The position numbers were made by a program, and so were the translations under genes. The notes under the pieces are model-generated. The model saw only the letters and a list, made by a program, of their open reading frames with translations. It was not told the origin of the DNA and did not search any database. A stretch of 38,432 bases of DNA from NCBI GenBank assembly GCA_035361955.1, contig DAOSDC010000011.1, positions 1 to 38,432 of the forward strand. Direction: 5' to 3'. Source of the stretch: UBA6120 sp035361955 (GTDB lineage Bacteria; Bacillota_I; Bacilli_A; RFN20; CAG-826). This document shows, piece by piece, positions 14,973 to 23,906 of the stretch (position 1 is the stretch's first letter; every line of letters starts with the position of its first letter).

Positions 14973-15809
14973 CTATTGGCCTGATCCGCCGATGATTTCG
15001 GCGATTTCTTGGGTGATTGCGGCTTGGCGCATTTTGTTGTAGACAAGTTCGAGTTCTTCGATTAAATCGTCGGCGTTATCGCTGGCTTTCTCCATCGCTG
15101 TACGTCTGGCCGATTGCTCGGATACCATTGATTCGGTCAATGTGGCGAATAACACATTGTTCAAATAAAATGGCAACAGCGCTTCGATGACTTCGATGGC
15201 ACTTGGTTCGATCAGCGGGCCATAGCCCATTTGATCGTTGTTGTCGTGGGGTGCTAACGGCAGCAGCGTTAGGCTGGTTGGCTCCGCTTGCAAGCTATTG
15301 ATGAATCGTGTGTAGACGACATTGACGTTGCGATATTGCTTTTCCTTAAATGACTCAATAATGAATTTCGATAAGTGGCGAATGTCGGCTTCATTCATCT
15401 TGCCGAGTTGCACATGACCGGTTTTCAGCCTACGATTCGAGCGCCGATAATGGCGGAGCCCTTTTTCGCCGATAATGACGATTTCATCTTCAAGCGGAAT
15501 GTTTTTATCGATGTATTGGTAAATGTTGTAATTATAGCTACCGCATAAACCTAAACTAGAAGTAATCACGACATGAAGGCTGACCGGTGCGTCATTTTCG
15601 CTAAAAAGTGGCAATTCTTTTGTGTCTTTGGTCACCAAGTGATGACGAACCACCGCTAAAAGAGCTTCAGTGTAAAGCCGTGTCTGGCCCATGATGTCTT
15701 TCCATACTTTTAGTCTCGTCGTTGCAATCATTTCCATCGCTTTGGTGACTTTCTTCGTCGCCTTGATGGAATTGATGCGTCGTTTGAGTACAGGCAGTCC
15801 TTTTGGCAT
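14973..15809 (-). CDS. atpG: ATP synthase gamma subunit
   Basis: The 278-aa rotating shaft of F1 has the N-terminal LKRRINSIKATKKVTKAMEMIA and the C-terminal RTAMEKASDNADDLIEEL helices, which form the coiled coil inserted in the hexamer. The middle contains the conserved ITSSLGLCGSYN. The ATG is 6 nt after the atpA stop. Confidence 0.97.
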   Translation of the reverse strand: MPKGLPVLKRRINSIKATKKVTKAMEMIATTRLKVWKDIMGQTRLYTEALLAVVRHHLVTKDTKELPLFSENDAPVSLHVVITSSLGLCGSYNYNIYQYIDKNIPLEDEIVIIGEKGLRHYRRSNRRLKTGHVQLGKMNEADIRHLSKFIIESFKEKQYRNVNVVYTRFINSLQAEPTSLTLLPLAPHDNNDQMGYGPLIEPSAIEVIEALLPFYLNNVLFATLTESMVSEQSARRTAMEKASDNADDLIEELELVYNKMRQAAITQEIAEIIGGSGQ

Positions 15810-15815
15810 GACTGA

Positions 15816-17321
15816 TTAGGCTCCGATTGAGAAATATTCGCGCGCTGATGTCTTTAATAAATCAAGCGTGGCATCGCTCATCTTTTTCTTTTCGACGATT
15901 TCTTTGATAATCGACTCGTGTTTTAGACGGATATGATCATAAAAACCTTGCAGAACCGGTTTGATTTTATCAATCGGGGTGTCGGTCAAAAACTTATTTT
16001 GCACGGCGAATAACTCGATAATTTGACGGTCGACGCTTTTCGGTTCGTATTGGTTTTGACGTAGTAATTCCATTAAGGTAGCGCCATGAGCCAAAACCTT
16101 GCGCGTGGAGGCGTCAAGATCACTACCGAATTGGGCAAACGATTGCAGTTCGCGATAGTTTGCCAGTTCGATTTTAAGAGCGCGAGAAACTTGCTTCATT
16201 GCCCCAATTTGAGCAGCGCCGCCGACCCGCGAAACCGACTGTCCACTATCGATGCTTGGGCGCTGACCGGCATTGAACAAATCGGTCAATAAGAAAATTT
16301 GGCCATCTGTGATTGAAATCACATTAGTGGGAATGTAAGCCGAGTTATCGCCGGCTTGCGTTTCGATGATTGGTAAAGCCGTAATTGAACCCCCACCATA
16401 TTCAGGAGCTAGCTTACATGCTCGTTCTAATAAGCGTGAGTGGAGATAGAAGATATCGCCAGGATAAGCTTCACGTCCGGGTGATCGACGAAGTAGTAGC
16501 GACAAAGTACGGTAAGCGACAGCGTGTTTGCTTAAATCGTCATAGACAATCAGTACGTCTTTGCCTTTTTCCATCCATTCTTCAGCCATGGCGCAACCAC
16601 TATATGGAGCTAACCATTGCAAAGCCGCTAACTCGCTTGCCGAGGCGCTGACCACAGTCGTGTAAGCCATCGCACCGGCATCTTTAAGCTTGGCCACAAT
16701 ATTGGCAAGCGTGGAATTTTTCTGGCCGATGGCGACGTAAACGCAAATGACATTTTCATGTTTTTGATTCAATATCGTATCGATGGCGATGGCCGTTTTT
16801 CCGGTTTGGCGGTCGCCGATCAAGAGTTCGCGCTGACCGCGTCCGATTGGAATCATGGCATCGATGGCCATAATGCCCGTCTGAAGCGGGACATTGACAG
16901 GTTCGCGTGTCATGACGCCAGGAGCGATGCGCTCAACTGGGCGTTTTTTGTCAGTCTTAATTGGACCGAGATTGTCAATAGGTTGCCCTAAAGCGTTGAC
17001 GACGCGACTTAATAGGGCGTCGCCGACGGGAACCTCGACGCCCATGCGCGTACGTTTGACGATGTCGCCTTCTTTGATCGTGACATCGCTACCTAACAAC
17101 ACAGCGCCAACATGTTCTTCTTCAAGGTTAAGCACCATGCCATAAATATCGCCAGGGAACAGCAGCAGTTCATTAAGCATCGCTTTTTCAAGTCCGTAAA
17201 TCAATGCGATGCCATCACCGACACTGATGACTTTGCCGATGTCTTCGGCTTTATGTTCATGATGGTAATTTTTTATTTGCTCTTTGATGAGCGATGAAAT
17301 CTCGTTGGCGTTAATGCGCAT
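15816..17321 (-). CDS. atpA: ATP synthase alpha subunit
   Basis: This is the regulatory F1 subunit with a non-catalytic nucleotide site; the Walker A motif GDRQTGKT is at 169-176. I place the start at the ATG at 17321 (MRINANEISSLI, 501 aa). The GTG three codons upstream is part of the Shine-Dalgarno AGAGGTGA. The gene overlaps the atpH stop by 11 bp. VYDDLSKHAVAYR and the RPSIDSGQSVSRVGG loop carrying the arginine finger are present. Confidence 0.97.
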   Translation of the reverse strand: MRINANEISSLIKEQIKNYHHEHKAEDIGKVISVGDGIALIYGLEKAMLNELLLFPGDIYGMVLNLEEEHVGAVLLGSDVTIKEGDIVKRTRMGVEVPVGDALLSRVVNALGQPIDNLGPIKTDKKRPVERIAPGVMTREPVNVPLQTGIMAIDAMIPIGRGQRELLIGDRQTGKTAIAIDTILNQKHENVICVYVAIGQKNSTLANIVAKLKDAGAMAYTTVVSASASELAALQWLAPYSGCAMAEEWMEKGKDVLIVYDDLSKHAVAYRTLSLLLRRSPGREAYPGDIFYLHSRLLERACKLAPEYGGGSITALPIIETQAGDNSAYIPTNVISITDGQIFLLTDLFNAGQRPSIDSGQSVSRVGGAAQIGAMKQVSRALKIELANYRELQSFAQFGSDLDASTRKVLAHGATLMELLRQNQYEPKSVDRQIIELFAVQNKFLTDTPIDKIKPVLQGFYDHIRLKHESIIKEIVEKKKMSDATLDLLKTSAREYFSIGA

Positions 17322-17859
17322 GTTTGTCACCTCTTTCCAACATCGTCTGGCCGAGTTTGGCTAAGCGATTGTTAAGCGAATAGTCGAATATCTGTCCTTG
17401 TACGATGACTTTGAAGCCACCGAGCAGTGATTTGTCGATTTGAATGCGCAATTCGACTTCGCAACCGATTAAAGCGCCGATTTTTTTGCAAATGGCAGCA
17501 AGTTGCGGTGGTTCGATTGTCAAAGGCGTATAAATCACGCCTTCCTTGATTCCTAAATCGATATTGGCAAGGCGTACGAATTCTTTTTTAATAGCATGAA
17601 AATAATTGATGCGTTTTTTCGCAACTAGTAGTTTCAAGAAATTGCCGGCGTATTCAAAGGAGGAAGGATTGATTTTATCAACTAACGCCTCCTTTTGGGC
17701 AACCGAGATGAATTCCGAAGTCAAAAACGTTTTGAATTGTTCGTTTGACTCGAGGATATCGTCAAAAACGAGCATCCAATCTTTGTATGCCCGTATGGCG
17801 TCATCAGCGCGAGCAAGGCTAAGTAAGCCCGACGCGTACCTGGTCGCAATGCCTTCCAT
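17311..17859 (-). CDS. atpH: ATP synthase delta subunit
   Basis: The 182-aa protein joins F1 to the peripheral stalk. The N-terminus IATRYASGLLSLA is the family start. The C-terminal part LGGFKVIVQGQIFDYSLNNRLAKL matches the conserved end of OSCP/delta subunits. Its ATG overlaps the TGA stop of atpF (TGATG), which also confirms that TGA is a stop codon here. Confidence 0.95.
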   Translation of the reverse strand: MEGIATRYASGLLSLARADDAIRAYKDWMLVFDDILESNEQFKTFLTSEFISVAQKEALVDKINPSSFEYAGNFLKLLVAKKRINYFHAIKKEFVRLANIDLGIKEGVIYTPLTIEPPQLAAICKKIGALIGCEVELRIQIDKSLLGGFKVIVQGQIFDYSLNNRLAKLGQTMLERGDKHAH

Positions 17860-18401
17860 CAGTGCGATTGACCTCGAATGAAGTCTTCGACCACTTTGTC
17901 GTGATCATCTTGGGAAAGTTCGCGTTCCAACACCCGTTTCGACGCTTCAAGGGCAACGGCGACGATTTCCTTACGGATGTCGTCTTTGGCTTGTTCTTGG
18001 GCAAGCAGGATGTCTTCGTCGGCTTGTAGTTTCAAACGCCGGATTTGGTCCTTTGTTTCTTCTAAGGCTTCAGCCCGTGAGGCGCTGATTTCTTCCTGAG
18101 TTGAACTAACGAGTCGCTGCGATTCGATTTTTGCCTGCTGCATCTTACGGTCGGCTTCGTGTAATTTCGTTTGCGCGAGTTTTTGATCGCGTAGCGATTC
18201 ATCGATGTTGCGTTTAATGAACGTTGCCCGTTTGTCGAGCAGCTGCCGTACCGGCTGATAAGCAAGTTTATAGACGATGATAAAAAGAACGATTGTCGTC
18301 AACAACTGGGTGATTAACGGCCATATGCCGTTGGGAATCAGTTTGTTGATGACATCCTCGGGCGAAAACGGATTTGTGAATGTAATCAGGTTGTGAGGCA
18401 T
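17859..18401 (-). CDS. atpF: ATP synthase b subunit
   Basis: The 180-aa peripheral stalk subunit has one N-terminal membrane helix (about 29-48, LITQLLTTIVLFIIVYKL). A long charged helix follows, rich in Glu, Gln, Arg and Lys, which dimerises as a right-handed coiled coil. The C-terminus RELSQDDHDKVVEDFI contacts delta. It lies 12 nt downstream of atpE. Confidence 0.95.
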   Translation of the reverse strand: MPHNLITFTNPFSPEDVINKLIPNGIWPLITQLLTTIVLFIIVYKLAYQPVRQLLDKRATFIKRNIDESLRDQKLAQTKLHEADRKMQQAKIESQRLVSSTQEEISASRAEALEETKDQIRRLKLQADEDILLAQEQAKDDIRKEIVAVALEASKRVLERELSQDDHDKVVEDFIRGQSH

Positions 18402-18413
18402 TCGTGCCGGTCC

Positions 18414-18692
18414 TTACATGCCCAGGAAGAAAATGAGCAAAATAGCGACTAAAAGACCATAAATACCCGTCGTTTCGTCAAGGGCGCATCCAAGAATCAT
18501 CGCTGAGCGCAGTTGGTTGCTCGCCTCGGGATTGCGGGCCATACCTTCGATCGCTTTGGCACAAATTTGGCCTTCCCCGATGCCCGATCCGGCCCCAGTC
18601 AATACGGCGATGCCGGCGCCAATGGCCACGAGACCGACGTTATTATCGGCTGCGGCCGACATCAAATTAAGAAACTGTAGAAGCATATTCAT
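18414..18692 (-). CDS. atpE: ATP synthase c subunit with two-carboxylate ion site
   Basis: The c-ring subunit is a hairpin of two membrane helices joined by the polar ARNPEA loop. The second helix carries the ion-binding Glu in ALDETTGIYG (E73 from the first ATG, then T74). At the position of Gln32 of the Ilyobacter Na+ ring, exactly 33 residues before E73, this protein has Glu40 (GIGEG). A second carboxylate there was described for the Fusobacterium nucleatum Na+ ring. Na+ coupling is therefore plausible but not proven. The Shine-Dalgarno AAAGGAGA lies directly before the first ATG, so the second ATG (18686, 90 aa) may be the real start. Its first 26 bases overlap the end of atpB. Confidence 0.95.
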   Translation of the reverse strand: MNMLLQFLNLMSAAADNNVGLVAIGAGIAVLTGAGSGIGEGQICAKAIEGMARNPEASNQLRSAMILGCALDETTGIYGLLVAILLIFFLGM

Positions 18693-19452
18693 TCTCCTTT
18701 ACCCTTTCGCCATTTGTGGCTGTTTGTTTGGATTCTATGAGCTCATACGGCACTTCTTGGCCGATGAAAATCATCGAGAGTGTTAAGAAGACCATCGTTT
18801 GGATAAACGCGGCGATTAAATCGAAATATAAATGAAGCCAAGAGGCAACCAGTGGCGCAATAAAAACGGTGTTAAGCCCCGCAGGCAAAAAACTGAAGAT
18901 AGCCGCGGACAATCCTTGGAGGGCGTTATAAACGATGGCCATCAAAACCCATCCAGACAATGCGTTTCCAAATAAACGGAAACTTAGCGAGAGAAGCGGC
19001 GACCACATTGTGACCATGTTGATTGGCAAAAAGAATGCGACCGGAGCCGTATAACGCTTGAAATATTTCCATCTTTGATAGTAGATGGCCGTGGCGTGAA
19101 TCATGATGAACGATGTCAAACCTAATAAGAAAGGCACCATGTAATACGTAATCGGTGTTGGGAGGCCTAATAACCCAAAAATAAAACCAATGAATAAATA
19201 CATGGCAATCGCCGTGAAATAGCTTCCTAAAAAAGATAGTCCCGGACCCATGTAGTTTTTCACCATGCCATCGATTGTCGATACGAGCAGTTCCGCTAAA
19301 TGGATGATGCCTTTCGGTTTTTGAAGTGGATCGGTGCGTTTGGCTTTGATGTAGACAATCAAACAAATGATGAAAATGACAAGAACGACCAAAATCGAGG
19401 AATATATTTCCCCAGGCATCCCTTCAAGCGTTGAAGATACCAACTGCCTCAT
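18667..19452 (-). CDS. atpB: ATP synthase a subunit
   Basis: The 261-aa Fo stator subunit forms the ion half-channels. About five to six membrane helices are visible. The essential Arg is R159 in LSLSFRLFGNALSG, and the last conserved helices follow. Its ATG overlaps the atpI stop (ATGA). A Ser- and Glu-containing polar tail after the final helix overlaps the start of atpE. Confidence 0.96.
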   Translation of the reverse strand: MRQLVSSTLEGMPGEIYSSILVVLVIFIICLIVYIKAKRTDPLQKPKGIIHLAELLVSTIDGMVKNYMGPGLSFLGSYFTAIAMYLFIGFIFGLLGLPTPITYYMVPFLLGLTSFIMIHATAIYYQRWKYFKRYTAPVAFFLPINMVTMWSPLLSLSFRLFGNALSGWVLMAIVYNALQGLSAAIFSFLPAGLNTVFIAPLVASWLHLYFDLIAAFIQTMVFLTLSMIFIGQEVPYELIESKQTATNGERVKENEYASTVS

Positions 19453-19868
19453 TTAGAAGGCGCTCCCGGCTTAGGAAAATACAAGCCTGATAAAAAAATA
19501 ACGGCAGAGATGACCAAATATGCGCCGAATGTCGTGAAAATATTGAAATAGTCAAGGCCGTTATTGTGCAAAATGCCAACGGTAACCAATCCGGCAACGT
19601 AAAGTCCGAAACGCAAAAAATACATGAGGGGAATGAAAAAAGAGGAGGCGCTGGCACCATCGGCAATCCGCTTCAGCATGTGTGATTGATAGATAATTAA
19701 ACCATAGTTAATCAAATTAATGACCATGCCGAGCAACCATCCCGTCAACAAATAATACCAGCCATTGAAAAATACGAATGGGAAAAAGACGATAATCCCA
19801 AGTCCATAAACGAACAAACCGAGGACGAGTGAACGTTTTTCCGGCGTCATGTTTTTGAGCTGTTTCAC
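19449..19868 (-). CDS. atpI: ATP synthase-associated protein AtpI-like
   Basis: The 139-aa protein is the first gene of the operon. Four hydrophobic helices (about 13-33, 37-58, 78-98 and 108-130) fit AtpI/UncI proteins, which help c-ring assembly or ion supply. The conserved GWLLGMVINLINY matches the usual G-x-x-G-x-x-x-N segment. The start here is GTG at 19868; ATG 19850 is an alternative. The assignment rests on topology, the motif and position. Confidence 0.8.
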   Translation of the reverse strand: MKQLKNMTPEKRSLVLGLFVYGLGIIVFFPFVFFNGWYYLLTGWLLGMVINLINYGLIIYQSHMLKRIADGASASSFFIPLMYFLRFGLYVAGLVTVGILHNNGLDYFNIFTTFGAYLVISAVIFLSGLYFPKPGAPSK

Positions 19869-19900
19869 CGCTTATTAATATTCCTTATTAACCTTTAATA

Positions 19901-19931
19901 AATATACCACAGGCGCATTTCCTTTTGTCGA
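19901..19931 (-). promoter_or_regulatory. Probable atp operon promoter
   Basis: On the minus strand, TCGACA (19931-19926) is followed by a 19-bp spacer and TATATT (19906-19901) with an upstream TGG extended -10. The long spacer is offset by the extended -10. Confidence 0.5.
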
Positions 19932-20016
19932 GTTTTCGTTTGGTCTTCAAAGATGGTTATATGGCTCACAAGTATGCTCTCTATATCAATTAGACGCCTA
20001 CATCGTGCCGTCATTA

Positions 20017-20035
20017 AGGGCTTCATTCAAGCCCT
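20017..20035. promoter_or_regulatory. Hairpin in the prs upstream region
   Basis: AGGGCTT / AAGCCCT around a CATTC loop, without a T-run on either strand. It lies about 70 nt before prs. It could be a leader structure, but no known riboswitch was recognised. Confidence 0.35.
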
Positions 20036-20102
20036 AACAGCGACTAATACACATATTGCTCCCGATGTGTTATGTTTATTATGCAATAAGGTAAGGACAA
20101 CC

Positions 20103-21065
20103 ATGAACCGTAAAGTAATGATCTTCTCACTCACGTCATCAAAACGTTTGGCCGATCAAGTCGCGTTTAACCTTGGACTGCCGATTAGCGCTGTCGAAGT
20201 CATGCATTTTGCCGATGGTGAAATCATGGTTCGCTCACTTGAATCGGTTCGTGACGCCAATGTCTATATCATCCAAAGCACATGTCCGCCGGTGACGGAA
20301 AACCTTATGGAGGTGTTGATTTTTACCGATGCGCTGAAACGTTCCTCGGCTCACGAAATTAACGTCGTGATCCCTTATTTTGGCTATGCCAGACAAGATC
20401 GTATGGCGCGTCCGCGCGAACCAATCACTGCCAAGCTCATCGCCGATTTATTGACCGCAGCCGGCATCAAACGCATTATCACGGTCGATGTCCACACGCT
20501 GCAAATCCAAGGATTTTTCTCGGTCCCCGTGGAAATCATGTCGGTGCTGCCAATGTTTGGACATCATCTTCGGCAGCGACTCGAAGAAGAAGGCACGCCA
20601 TTATCTGATGTCGTCGTCGTATCGCCCGATCACGGTTCGGCGCTACGTGCCCGTGATTTAGCATCGCTATTGCCGAATTCGCAATTCGCGCTCGTCGACA
20701 AACGGCGTCCAGCTCCCAACATGGCCGAAGTCAGCGCCCTAATCGGGTCGGTCAAGGATAAAGTCGCCATTATCGTCGACGACATCGTCGATACCGGCGG
20801 GACGATGGTCGCCGCCAGCAATCTGTTGCATCAACAAGGTGCGCGACGCATCATTGGATGCGCTACACATGGCGTGTTCTCGCGTGATGCTTTGACGCTC
20901 TTGAAACAATCGCCAATTGAACTATTGACGATTACCGACACAATTGAACATCAAAAGATTGAGGGTATCGAAATCATTTCCGTCGCCCCAATGCTTGCCC
21001 AAGTCATCGATCATATCGAAAAAGGGTTGCCACTCTCGCCGATCTACGATGCCTATAACCTCTAG
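20103..21065 (+). CDS. prs: Ribose-phosphate pyrophosphokinase (PRPP synthetase)
   Basis: It makes PRPP from ribose-5-phosphate and ATP for nucleotide, His, Trp and NAD synthesis. The 320-aa length is standard for class I enzymes. FADGE is near 35, the DVHTLQIQGFF segment carries the active-site Asp and His, the flexible loop has RQDRM, and the PRPP-binding loop is VDDIVDTGGTM. The start at ATG 20103 follows AAGGTAAGGAC; the frame stays open 50 codons upstream, but without an RBS or family similarity. It is divergent from the atp operon. Confidence 0.96.
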   Translation: MNRKVMIFSLTSSKRLADQVAFNLGLPISAVEVMHFADGEIMVRSLESVRDANVYIIQSTCPPVTENLMEVLIFTDALKRSSAHEINVVIPYFGYARQDRMARPREPITAKLIADLLTAAGIKRIITVDVHTLQIQGFFSVPVEIMSVLPMFGHHLRQRLEEEGTPLSDVVVVSPDHGSALRARDLASLLPNSQFALVDKRRPAPNMAEVSALIGSVKDKVAIIVDDIVDTGGTMVAASNLLHQQGARRIIGCATHGVFSRDALTLLKQSPIELLTITDTIEHQKIEGIEIISVAPMLAQVIDHIEKGLPLSPIYDAYNL

Positions 21066-21068
21066 GTT

Positions 21069-21097
21069 ATGACGCTTTAGAAATATTGTCGTATAAT
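21069..21097 (+). promoter_or_regulatory. Promoter for a leaderless transcript
   Basis: ATGACG (21069-21074), a 17-bp spacer and TATAAT (21092-21097). Only six bases separate the -10 box from ATG 21104, so transcription should start at or next to the A of the start codon. Confidence 0.55.
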
Positions 21098-21103
21098 AAA
21101 AAT

Positions 21104-22156
21104 ATGGAAATTTCATTCGATTCCAAAACGATTTTTTTGGTCACCGGCGCTTTTGGGCATTTGGGCAACGTCGTCGTGCGCAATTTGCTTGCCAAAGGAG
21201 CGCGTATCCGGGCTTTGATTCATCCACGCGATTTGACCGACGAGCGTTTTTCATTTCCAATCGAATTAGTGCGCGGCGATTTGACCAACATTGAGAGTTT
21301 CAAGGCGGCTTTTGACCATCAAGACGATGAAACAATCGTCGTCATTCACATGGCTTCGATTATATCGACGATGCTCGGAGGCTTTAAACGATTGTATCGA
21401 ACCAACGTCGTTGGGACGAAAAATCTTTTATCGCTGGCACTTGAAGCCAACGTTAAGCGCTTTGTCTATGTCAGCAGCGTTCATGCCCTAACCGAGTCAC
21501 CCAAAGGCAGCGTTAATAAGGAACGAACTGATTTCGACCCGCGCCAAGTCGTAGGCACCTATGCCAAATCCAAAGCCATCGCTTCAAAACTCGTTTTATC
21601 ATATGCTAATCGCCTCGATGTCGTGATTGTGCATCCCTCGGGCATCATCGGTCCGTTTGACTACGCCTATTCGCAAACCAATCAAGTCTTTTACGATTAT
21701 CTAAGAGGAAAATTACCAGCCATCATTAAAGGGGGGTATGACTTCGTCGATGTACGCGATGTGTCCGAAGGCATCATCAAGGCTTTAACTATGGGGCGTT
21801 CTGGTCATACTTATTTATTGACTGGACGCTATATCAGCGTTAAGGACATGATTTCGATCATGGCCCGACTCTCAGGTAGGAAAATGCCGAAAACACTGCC
21901 TTTATGGATTGCCAAAGCCGTTAGTCCATTCGTTGAAGCATTTGCGAAAATGACCCATACGCGCCCGCTGTTTACTCCTTATTCACTTTATACCACCGGT
22001 TCCAATGGCCAATTCTCGCATCAAAAAGCACAGACTGAACTTGGGTATCGACCTCGTCCAATCGAAGACACGATTAAGGATATTCATCAATGGTTTTTTG
22101 ATACGGTCAGTCCCGCCATCACCATGAAGAAACATCAAAGGAAGAAGTATTTGTAG
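21104..22156 (+). CDS. NAD(P)-dependent epimerase/dehydratase (extended SDR)
   Basis: The 350-aa Rossmann enzyme has the cofactor loop VTGAFGHLG (about 13-21) and the catalytic YAKSK preceded by VSSVHA. The order matches extended SDRs of the dihydroflavonol reductase/NDP-sugar epimerase type. The substrate is unknown. The C-terminal basic tail (MKKHQRKKY) is unusual. No Shine-Dalgarno is present; the -10 box ends six bases before the ATG. The next gene starts one base after its stop, so both form an operon, perhaps for aldehyde or sugar-derived reduction. Confidence 0.85.
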   Translation: MEISFDSKTIFLVTGAFGHLGNVVVRNLLAKGARIRALIHPRDLTDERFSFPIELVRGDLTNIESFKAAFDHQDDETIVVIHMASIISTMLGGFKRLYRTNVVGTKNLLSLALEANVKRFVYVSSVHALTESPKGSVNKERTDFDPRQVVGTYAKSKAIASKLVLSYANRLDVVIVHPSGIIGPFDYAYSQTNQVFYDYLRGKLPAIIKGGYDFVDVRDVSEGIIKALTMGRSGHTYLLTGRYISVKDMISIMARLSGRKMPKTLPLWIAKAVSPFVEAFAKMTHTRPLFTPYSLYTTGSNGQFSHQKAQTELGYRPRPIEDTIKDIHQWFFDTVSPAITMKKHQRKKYL

Positions 22157-22157
22157 C

Positions 22158-23372
22158 ATGAATATTTTTAAACGCATTTTTGCTCGCGCATTCCAAACGA
22201 TTATGCGGGGCGCCAGTTATTTTTTGGATTTTCGCCGCCCAACGACATTGATCAGTGACGATGCCGGCACCGCCATTTTACAAATTTGTTATGCAAAAAA
22301 AATATCGAACGTGTTATTAGTGACCGACTTAGGCATCATGAAACTCGGTCTCGCAGCTGAATTGATTGAACGATTGAGTGGCGCGAATATCGATGTGGCC
22401 GTGTTTGACGAGACCGTTGCCAATCCGACGATTTCCAATATCGAGGATGCCTTGCGCATGTACAAAGCCAATCGCTGTAGCGCCATCATCGGATTTGGCG
22501 GTGGTTCTCCAATCGATTGCGCCAAAGGTGTGGCCGCACGGTTGGCTCGCCCCAAAACATCGATTACAAAGCTGCGCGGCTTACTTAAAGTTTGGCGTCG
22601 CCAGACAATTTTGATTGCCGTCCCCACAACCGCAGGAACCGGTTCGGAAGCAACGCTAGCCGCCGTCATCACCGATGCCGCCACCCACGAAAAATACGCG
22701 ATTAACGATCCACATCTTATTCCAAAATATGCCGTATTAGACGCCAAATTGACTTTTCAATTGCCAAAGCACATCACGGCGACCACCGGCATGGATGCCT
22801 TGACGCATGCGACTGAGGCCTACATCGGTCATGCCAATACAAGAAAAACGAAGCAAGCGGCACAACTGGCAATTTCACTCATCAATAGTCACTTACTGAC
22901 AGCCTATGAACACCCCGATGATTTAGTCGCTCGCAAGAATATGCAACTGGCAGCGCTTGAAGCCGGCGTCGCTTTTACACGGGCATATATCGGTCATGTT
23001 CACGCTATTGCCCACCAATTGGGTGGAATGTATGGAGTAGCCCACGGTTTGGCCAATGCCGTGATTTTGCCACTCGTACTCAAGGAATTACTTCCGTATT
23101 CACATAAGAAATTAGCGCAATTAGCCCGAACAATCGGTTTGGTCGACGCCTCGGTTTCATCAATCAAAGCCGGGCAAGCGTTTATCACGTGGATCGAAGG
23201 GCTCAATGCTAAAATGAACATAACGAACAGTTTCGGTCACCTGATTCGCTCACAAGATATTCCGGTAATGGCAAAACGTGCCTACAAAGAAGCGTTTCCT
23301 CTTTATCCGGTTCCACAATTGTGGGATGAAGGAAAGTACCGCGACATGTATCGCCAATTGCTAAAGGAGTAA
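22158..23372 (+). CDS. Iron-containing alcohol dehydrogenase
   Basis: This 404-aa group III ADH has the NAD-binding region GFGGGSPIDCAKG and the loop PTTAGTGSEAT. The metal ligands are all present: D213 and H217 in GMDALTHATEAY, H282 in HVHAIAH and H296 in GVAHGLAN. It reduces an aldehyde or oxidises an alcohol with NAD(P)H; the physiological substrate cannot be told. A basic N-terminal extension of about 30 residues precedes the family start. The RBS is GAAGAAG. It forms an operon with the SDR upstream and GPx downstream. Confidence 0.92.
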   Translation: MNIFKRIFARAFQTIMRGASYFLDFRRPTTLISDDAGTAILQICYAKKISNVLLVTDLGIMKLGLAAELIERLSGANIDVAVFDETVANPTISNIEDALRMYKANRCSAIIGFGGGSPIDCAKGVAARLARPKTSITKLRGLLKVWRRQTILIAVPTTAGTGSEATLAAVITDAATHEKYAINDPHLIPKYAVLDAKLTFQLPKHITATTGMDALTHATEAYIGHANTRKTKQAAQLAISLINSHLLTAYEHPDDLVARKNMQLAALEAGVAFTRAYIGHVHAIAHQLGGMYGVAHGLANAVILPLVLKELLPYSHKKLAQLARTIGLVDASVSSIKAGQAFITWIEGLNAKMNITNSFGHLIRSQDIPVMAKRAYKEAFPLYPVPQLWDEGKYRDMYRQLLKE

Positions 23373-23379
23373 TCACATC

Positions 23380-23853
23380 ATGTCAATTTACGCGATTTCA
23401 GTCAAAAACATAAAAGGAGAGATGGTCAGTCTCGAAAAATACCGTGGCAAAGTTTTTCTTATCGTCAACACGGCAACGCACTGTGGCTTCACAAAACAGT
23501 ATGAAGGCCTCCAGAAACTATATGAAAAATATCATGACCAAGGGTTTGAAATTCTTGATTTTCCCTGCAATCAATTCGCAGGTCAAGCACCTGAAAGCGA
23601 TGAAGAAATCGCTGCTTTTTGCTCGCTGAAGTACCATACTACGTTTGAAACGTTTAGCAAAATCGATGTCAATGGCGCCAAAGCTAGTCCACTTTATCAA
23701 TATTTGAAGGCCGGACATCCAAATATTTCGACCGCACGGATTCGCTGGAACTTCACCAAATTCTTGATTGGCCGCGACGGAACCGTGCTTGCTCGCTTTG
23801 ATTCCGCCGTCACTCCCGAAAAACTGGTCGAAGAAGTCGCCCGCGTTTTATAG
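23380..23853 (+). CDS. Glutathione peroxidase-family thiol peroxidase
   Basis: The 157-aa thioredoxin-fold peroxidase has peroxidatic C35 in NTATHCGFT, then PCNQFAGQ with the catalytic Gln and RWNFTKF with the catalytic Trp and Asn. The residue is Cys, not selenocysteine. A second Cys in AFCSLKYH is placed as the usual resolving Cys of bacterial GPx proteins that use thioredoxin. The RBS AAAGGAG lies 7 nt after the ADH stop. With rubrerythrin this gives the window two peroxide-removing enzymes. Confidence 0.93.
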   Translation: MSIYAISVKNIKGEMVSLEKYRGKVFLIVNTATHCGFTKQYEGLQKLYEKYHDQGFEILDFPCNQFAGQAPESDEEIAAFCSLKYHTTFETFSKIDVNGAKASPLYQYLKAGHPNISTARIRWNFTKFLIGRDGTVLARFDSAVTPEKLVEEVARVL

Positions 23854-23881
23854 ATTCCGTCCATTATTTTTGGTAAAATCT

Positions 23882-23897
23882 TCCTATATAGATAGGA
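23882..23897 (+). promoter_or_regulatory. RBS-pairing hairpin behind an extended -10 promoter
   Basis: TCCTAT / ATAGGA with an ATAG loop covers the start of the Shine-Dalgarno AGGAGG (23894-23899). A TAAAAT -10 box lies at 23874-23879. The 13-mer ATATAGATAGGAG (23886-23898) also occurs at 716-728 before rubrerythrin. Confidence 0.45.
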
Positions 23898-23906
23898 GGT
23901 ATTTTT

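Noticed and set aside
19953..20102. 50-codon N-terminal extension of Prs
   Set aside because: Class I PRPP synthetases start close to the MNRKVMIFS segment, and the RBS lies directly before ATG 20103.
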